From positions 1 to 9,205 of the forward strand of contig JAEYUX010000146.1 in the NCBI GenBank assembly GCA_023432235.1: 9,205 bases of DNA, given 5' to 3'. Made by a program: the position numbers and the translations under genes. The notes beneath the pieces are model-generated. The model searched no databases and was not told the origin of the DNA. It saw only the letters and a program-made list of their open reading frames with translations. Of the stretch, positions 6,178-9,205 are shown piece by piece; position 1 is the stretch's first letter; the number at the start of each line of letters is the position of its first letter. This stretch comes from Actinomycetes bacterium (GTDB lineage: Bacteria; Actinomycetota; Actinomycetes; Actinomycetales; Demequinaceae).

Positions 6178-7065
6178 TCACTTCTCTCCAAGGGCGGCGA
6201 CGATTGCCGCATACGGCGCGGGGCCGAGTCGGCCCCCCGCAAGAGCGAGGTCAGCGGTGGCACGTGCCATCGCACGATACGCCGCGAGCGCCTCTGGCTG
6301 ATGCGCCAGTGCCGCCACGTGCGCGGCGACAGTACCCGCATCACCCCTCACCACCGGACCGGTGAGCGTGTTGACGGCTCCCGGGGCATCCCCGAGCGCG
6401 CCGTCAACTGACGCGTGAACTAAAGGACTCAACACTTTGCCCGGCTCCTCGATTCCCGCAGCGGCAAGCATTGCTGAGGCCTGGGCGACGAGCGTTACGG
6501 CGTGATTACCAGCATGAACAAGAGCCGCGTGGTACAGCGGCCGGGCAGCGTCGGCAATGACCACGGGGTCCGCGCCCATCTCGACAACGAGCGCCTGCGC
6601 GATCGGCACAAACGGTGCCGGCGCCGTCACCGCCCACGTCGCTCCTGCCATTCTGTCGAGGTCAAGCGATGTGCCGGTAAAGGTCATCGCGGGGTGAATC
6701 GCCATCGCGATGGCGCCGACGCTTGACGCTGCTTCGAGGGCGGCGAGGCCTTGGGTGCCTGAACAGTGAATGACGATTTGTCCTTGGCGCCACAAGCCAA
6801 GCCGTGCGAGGCCGCTTGCAAGCTCAGCCACGGCGTCGTCCGGCACCGTGAGAAAGACGACCTCCGCACCTGCGACCACGTCATCCGCGTCAAGGCGAGG
6901 CACTCCCGGCAAGAGCGTATCGATGCGACTGCGGGATTCCTCGGAGACTCCCGAGGCCCCGACGACGCGGTGGCCTGCACGAGCAAGGGCAGCGCCGATA
7001 ACCGCGCCGACCTTGCCGGCGCCCACGATGCCGACGCTCAGGCGGGCGGGGCGCTCACTGCTCAT
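6178..7065 (-). CDS. Rossmann-fold DUF2520 protein, putative NAD(P)-dependent reductase (candidate ketopantoate reductase)
   Basis: A 295-residue protein in two parts: an N-terminal Rossmann domain (about 9-145) with the dinucleotide motif VGIVGAGKVG (G15, G17, G20), TVPDD (73-77) and HCSG (100-103); and an all-helical C-terminal domain (about 150-290) with IHPAMTFTG (123-131), LYHAALVHAGNH (177-188) and LTGPVVRGD (234-242). This is the Rossmann-like plus DUF2520 arrangement, related in fold to ketopantoate and pyrroline-5-carboxylate reductases. It lies immediately before panC with at most a few bases between them, so a role as the NADPH-dependent ketopantoate reductase supplying pantoate is a reasonable inference. 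A non-PanE reductase, PanG, is known in Francisella and Enterococcus; I cannot confirm from here that it is the same family. The start is ATG 7065, preceded by GAGGA 8 nt upstream, and overlaps the previous gene by 11 bp. Confidence 0.85.
   Translation of the reverse strand: MSSERPARLSVGIVGAGKVGAVIGAALARAGHRVVGASGVSEESRSRIDTLLPGVPRLDADDVVAGAEVVFLTVPDDAVAELASGLARLGLWRQGQIVIHCSGTQGLAALEAASSVGAIAMAIHPAMTFTGTSLDLDRMAGATWAVTAPAPFVPIAQALVVEMGADPVVIADAARPLYHAALVHAGNHAVTLVAQASAMLAAAGIEEPGKVLSPLVHASVDGALGDAPGAVNTLTGPVVRGDAGTVAAHVAALAHQPEALAAYRAMARATADLALAGGRLGPAPYAAIVAALGEK
6184..6189 (-). promoter_or_regulatory. panC: panC ribosome binding site
   Basis: GGAGAG on the minus strand, inside the last codons of the DUF2520 gene. 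The spacing is 8 nt to ATG 6175 and 2 nt to GTG 6181. This decides in favour of the ATG start. Confidence 0.6.
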
Positions 7066-8614
7066 TAGCAGGGTCCTCGGCGAGGCCCACCTTCGCCATC
7101 CACTGCTCCGGCGTCTGAAGCTGGCGGCGTTGCCGGGCGCGATGTGCTTGCGACTCGAGGAGGTCGATCGCGTCCGCGACTGCAAGGTGTGCCGCGACCG
7201 GACGAACCATGCCGCGCGTCGAGTGAACGTGGACGCTGGCGAGGCCAAGGAGCCGGTCAAGAGGCCCCTGGGTGAGGGCGAGCGACTGGGTGCGCTCGTG
7301 GGGGACAACGATCAACTCGCGAACGAGCCTGCCGCGCCGGATGAACAGTGCCGTCTCGGTAGCCCGCACTCCGCGCTGGCGCCACTGCAAGGGGTCAACC
7401 CACCGCGAAGCACGCGGGGATGCGGTGAAACCGCCGTCGTCTCCAGAACCCGACAGCGCGCGCGACACTGTCCCCTCCGCGTCCGGGTCCCCGAGATCGG
7501 GCAACACGGTCCACAGGGCGAGGAGCGCCTCATCACGGGTGCCAACGGGCAGGAGCGTGGACACCGCGATTTGATTGTCTTGATAGCCGGCGACGTTGAT
7601 GACGATCTGCCACCAGTCACGCCGTCGCCACAACAACGACTGCTTGAAATGGACGGCCTGCACCCGGCCCGGCGGCACCGTTTGGCGTCGAGTCTCAAGC
7701 AGGCCGTGCGCGAGGCGGACGCCGTCTTGCGAAATGCCGAGCCGGAAGTTCATCCCGCGATTGAGGGTGGCGAATGCGTACGACGCGGCACCCAACAGGC
7801 CGGCAAGACCACCAGTGAGGCCGCCTCCGAGCACGGCAGCCATGACGTCGACATCTGGCGCGATGAAACCGATGACAACCGCGCCACTGAAGAAGATGAG
7901 CATCGAAACAACGACACCCACCGCGCCCCAACTGAAGAGGATCGACAGCAGGAGACGCGGGATTGGCACCGTCACAAGACGACGCTCCGGCGCGGCGCCC
8001 ACAGCGGTGTGAGCACTGCCTGGAGCGGGGGCGAGTTTGAAGGACTCGAGTTCTTCCTTCAGATGGAAGCCGTTCGTGCCTTCCCTCTTCGCCGCCACTT
8101 CGGCCTTGAAGCCTGCGGCAAGAGCGAGCACCTCGTTACGGAGAGCCTCAGCGTCGGCAAGCCTCAAGAACTGAAGCTGAATGCCGGAGTTCTCGCCCCC
8201 CGCAACCTCGATCGACACCTTGCCAAATCCGAAGATGCGCCCCAACAGCGGCTGCACGACGTCCACCGCCTGAATGCGATCGAGCCGCGCTTGCCGGTGT
8301 TGGCGGAACAACACGCCCTTGCGCTGCTCGATCGCTTCATCGGTGATTCGGTACGTGTGAAACCACCAGAACAGGTAGCCAAATGCGACCGCGACGAGCG
8401 CGCCAAGAAAGACGAACAACGCCAAGCGCGAGATGGGGAGATTGATGTCGAACGACGCCGACTCGTCATCGTCGCCGGGCGCGCCCGGACCAGCGGTGAA
8501 CCAATAGCCGACAGCACCTGCCATGACGGCCCAGCCGCCAAGCAGTGGAGAAACGGGGTGCACATGCGCCCACTCGCGCGGGGCCGTGTACACGCGGTCG
8601 GTCGACTCGCTCAT
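7055..8614 (-). CDS. Large membrane protein with three bacterial PH (YdbT-type) domains
   Basis: A 519-residue membrane protein. It carries three copies of the bacterial PH-like domain bPH_2 (formerly DUF304): about 85-165 (YRITDEAIEQRKGVLFRQ), 289-365 (FRLGISQDGVRLAHGL) and 413-490 (ATETALFIRRGRLVREL). Hydrophobic segments lie near 22-42, 62-85, 216-250 and 258-283. Copies 1 and 3 share the pattern of a basic RxG strand, then R-x-Q and a G-hydrophobic-hydrophobic-S end. This is the layout of Bacillus YdbT, whose gene also follows a one-domain partner, YdbS. A role at the membrane is clear; the biochemical role is not established, though proposals for such proteins involve envelope-stress or antibiotic-resistance functions. 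Start ATG 8614 overlaps the upstream PH gene by 4 nt (ATGA), implying coupled synthesis and probably a complex. The frame remains open upstream to 8740, but that part only shadows the previous gene. Confidence 0.87.
   Translation of the reverse strand: MSESTDRVYTAPREWAHVHPVSPLLGGWAVMAGAVGYWFTAGPGAPGDDDESASFDINLPISRLALFVFLGALVAVAFGYLFWWFHTYRITDEAIEQRKGVLFRQHRQARLDRIQAVDVVQPLLGRIFGFGKVSIEVAGGENSGIQLQFLRLADAEALRNEVLALAAGFKAEVAAKREGTNGFHLKEELESFKLAPAPGSAHTAVGAAPERRLVTVPIPRLLLSILFSWGAVGVVVSMLIFFSGAVVIGFIAPDVDVMAAVLGGGLTGGLAGLLGAASYAFATLNRGMNFRLGISQDGVRLAHGLLETRRQTVPPGRVQAVHFKQSLLWRRRDWWQIVINVAGYQDNQIAVSTLLPVGTRDEALLALWTVLPDLGDPDAEGTVSRALSGSGDDGGFTASPRASRWVDPLQWRQRGVRATETALFIRRGRLVRELIVVPHERTQSLALTQGPLDRLLGLASVHVHSTRGMVRPVAAHLAVADAIDLLESQAHRARQRRQLQTPEQWMAKVGLAEDPANEQ
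7074..7078 (-). promoter_or_regulatory. Ribosome binding site of the DUF2520 gene
   Basis: GAGGA on the minus strand, 8 nt before ATG 7065 and within the last codons of the PH-domain gene. It supports this start rather than the frame left open further upstream to 7308, which only shadows the PH gene. Confidence 0.55.
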
Positions 8615-9090
8615 AGACCCGCCAACTGGGCCTCTCCGCGTTCGGTCAAGCGGTCCCGCAGCCGCTCGCCTTCGGCCGCAGGGACACCGTCCAGTGTGGC
8701 ATCGGTGCCGGGCGATGCGGTGTGAAGCTTGATCGAGCACAGCCCGAAGGCGCGGGCGATTGGCCCAGCGATCACCTCGACATATTGCATCCGGCCGTAT
8801 GGCACCACGGTGACACGTCGTACGAGGCGCCCTCGGCGCACGAGCAGGTCATCGTCACGTTCTGCCCAACCGTGAACGAGCACGAGCCGCACGCCAACCC
8901 ATACGCTCCACAGCATCGTGATGATGCCGCCACCAACCGCCCACCACAGACCGGGCGCCACCGTCATCGACAAAATAACGAGCGCCACGAGCGGGGGGAC
9001 ATAAACGATGGCGATGGTAATGAGTCGAACCGGGATCAGCCGGGTGGAGGCCGCCGTCCAGGTCACGCCTTGCGGGCTGTACCAGGTCAT
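8611..9090 (-). CDS. Small membrane protein with one bacterial PH (YdbS-type) domain
   Basis: A 159-residue protein with two hydrophobic helices at about 21-42 and 48-72, followed by one bPH_2 domain at about 77-150 (RDDDLLVRRGRLVRRVTVVP, then GRMQYVEV and FGLCSIKLHTASPG). The size and layout match Bacillus YdbS and the protein next to it matches YdbT, so the pair is probably a two-subunit membrane complex with four PH domains in all. The start is ATG 9090, 4 nt after the stop of the preceding gene; the nearest purine-rich stretch (GGGAG, 9110-9106) is 15 nt away, which is long, so translation may depend on coupling. Upstream in the same frame there is no other ATG or GTG with better support. 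Its function in this operon beside pantothenate genes is unknown. Confidence 0.83.
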   Translation of the reverse strand: MTWYSPQGVTWTAASTRLIPVRLITIAIVYVPPLVALVILSMTVAPGLWWAVGGGIITMLWSVWVGVRLVLVHGWAERDDDLLVRRGRLVRRVTVVPYGRMQYVEVIAGPIARAFGLCSIKLHTASPGTDATLDGVPAAEGERLRDRLTERGEAQLAGL

Positions 9091-9094
9091 GCGA

Positions 9095-9205
9095 CTAGTG
9101 TGCCACTCCCGCGGCGGGCCCCTCGGGGATGTCGTCCTCGTCTGACGGACCGATACGGCACCACCATTCGGCCACGGCGCCCGCAATGAGCATCGCGAGC
9201 CCGCC
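9095..9205 (-). CDS. C-terminal end of a membrane protein, probably DUF3180 family (5' end outside window)
   Basis: The last 36 codons of a gene entering from the right edge, ending in TAG at 9097-9095, 4 nt before the next ATG. The visible part begins with the end of a hydrophobic helix (GGLAMLIAGAVAEWWC) and closes with an acidic cytoplasmic-looking tail (PSDEDDIPEG). From memory, DUF3180 proteins end with a last helix followed by an (E)-x-W-C-R type segment, and their gene often sits between folK and PH-domain genes in Micrococcales, which fits. With so little sequence the family call is tentative. A second frame is open over the same bases, but it lacks a membrane-like composition and a suitable start. 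Confidence 0.5.
   Translation of the reverse strand, partial: GGLAMLIAGAVAEWWCRIGPSDEDDIPEGPAAGVAH

Noticed and set aside
5261..6301. A 346-codon open frame on the plus strand opposite panC
   Set aside because: It is antisense to a motif-confirmed panC, has a low-complexity His/Arg-rich product and has no plausible ribosome site.
7066..7308. An N-terminal extension of the DUF2520 protein
   Set aside because: It is Ser/Arg-rich shadow of the PH gene; ATG 7065 has a ribosome site and directly precedes the Rossmann fold.
6770..8725. A 651-codon open frame on the plus strand opposite the PH and DUF2520 genes
   Set aside because: It lies antisense to three well-supported genes. Its product is rich in Arg, Pro, Ala and His with no domain, which is the usual artefact of high-GC codon use.

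Overview
The window looks like chromosomal DNA from a high-GC Gram-positive bacterium (Actinomycetota, most likely Micrococcales). Codons are strongly G/C-ending, GTG starts and 4-nt ATGA/GTGA gene overlaps are common, some genes look leaderless, and the order DUF3180 - PH - PH - DUF2520 - panC - panD - nadB is one I associate with that order. Genes fill nearly everything; the longest gene-free stretch is the 145-bp divergent region at 1229-1373. I see no rRNA, tRNA, CRISPR array, insertion sequence or phage gene.

Left part (1-1228, minus strand): a two-gene unit with a 4-nt ATGA overlap. The first gene (623-1228) encodes a single-pass membrane protein with an extracytoplasmic domain that I do not recognise. 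The second (1-626, cut by the window edge) encodes a PrsW-family intramembrane protease with its catalytic motifs visible.

Divergent region (1229-1373): a perfect 16-bp palindrome ATACCCCCGGGGGTAT, typical of CsoR/CstR-family repressor operators, sits between a -35-like TTGCTA and a -10-like TAAGGT. It is followed by a leader with tandem GGGTCA/AAAGGA repeats and a good Shine-Dalgarno sequence. This drives (1374-3053, plus strand) a CoA-disulfide/persulfide reductase fused to a rhodanese domain. Family and operator together suggest a reactive-sulfur (persulfide) response gene.

Right part (3050-9205, minus strand): a long co-directional cluster, in transcription order: tail of a membrane protein (probably DUF3180), a small one-PH-domain membrane protein (YdbS-like), a large three-PH-domain membrane protein (YdbT-like), a Rossmann/DUF2520 protein, panC, panD and nadB. 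Every junction from the first PH gene to panD overlaps or nearly does, so these should be translated as one operon. PanC and PanD make pantothenate (the CoA precursor) from pantoate and beta-alanine; PanD and NadB both consume L-aspartate, for CoA and NAD respectively. The DUF2520 protein is a plausible candidate for the otherwise missing ketopantoate reductase.

The convergent reductase gene and nadB meet tail to tail, their stop codons sharing CTAG. The panD-nadB gap carries a diverged 33-bp tandem duplication of the nadB start region, which leaves a 7-codon upstream mini-ORF and a hairpin. The most distinctive features are the sulfur-type operator/promoter, this duplicated nadB start, and the DUF2520 gene placed directly before panC. 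I do not see a wholly new multi-gene system.
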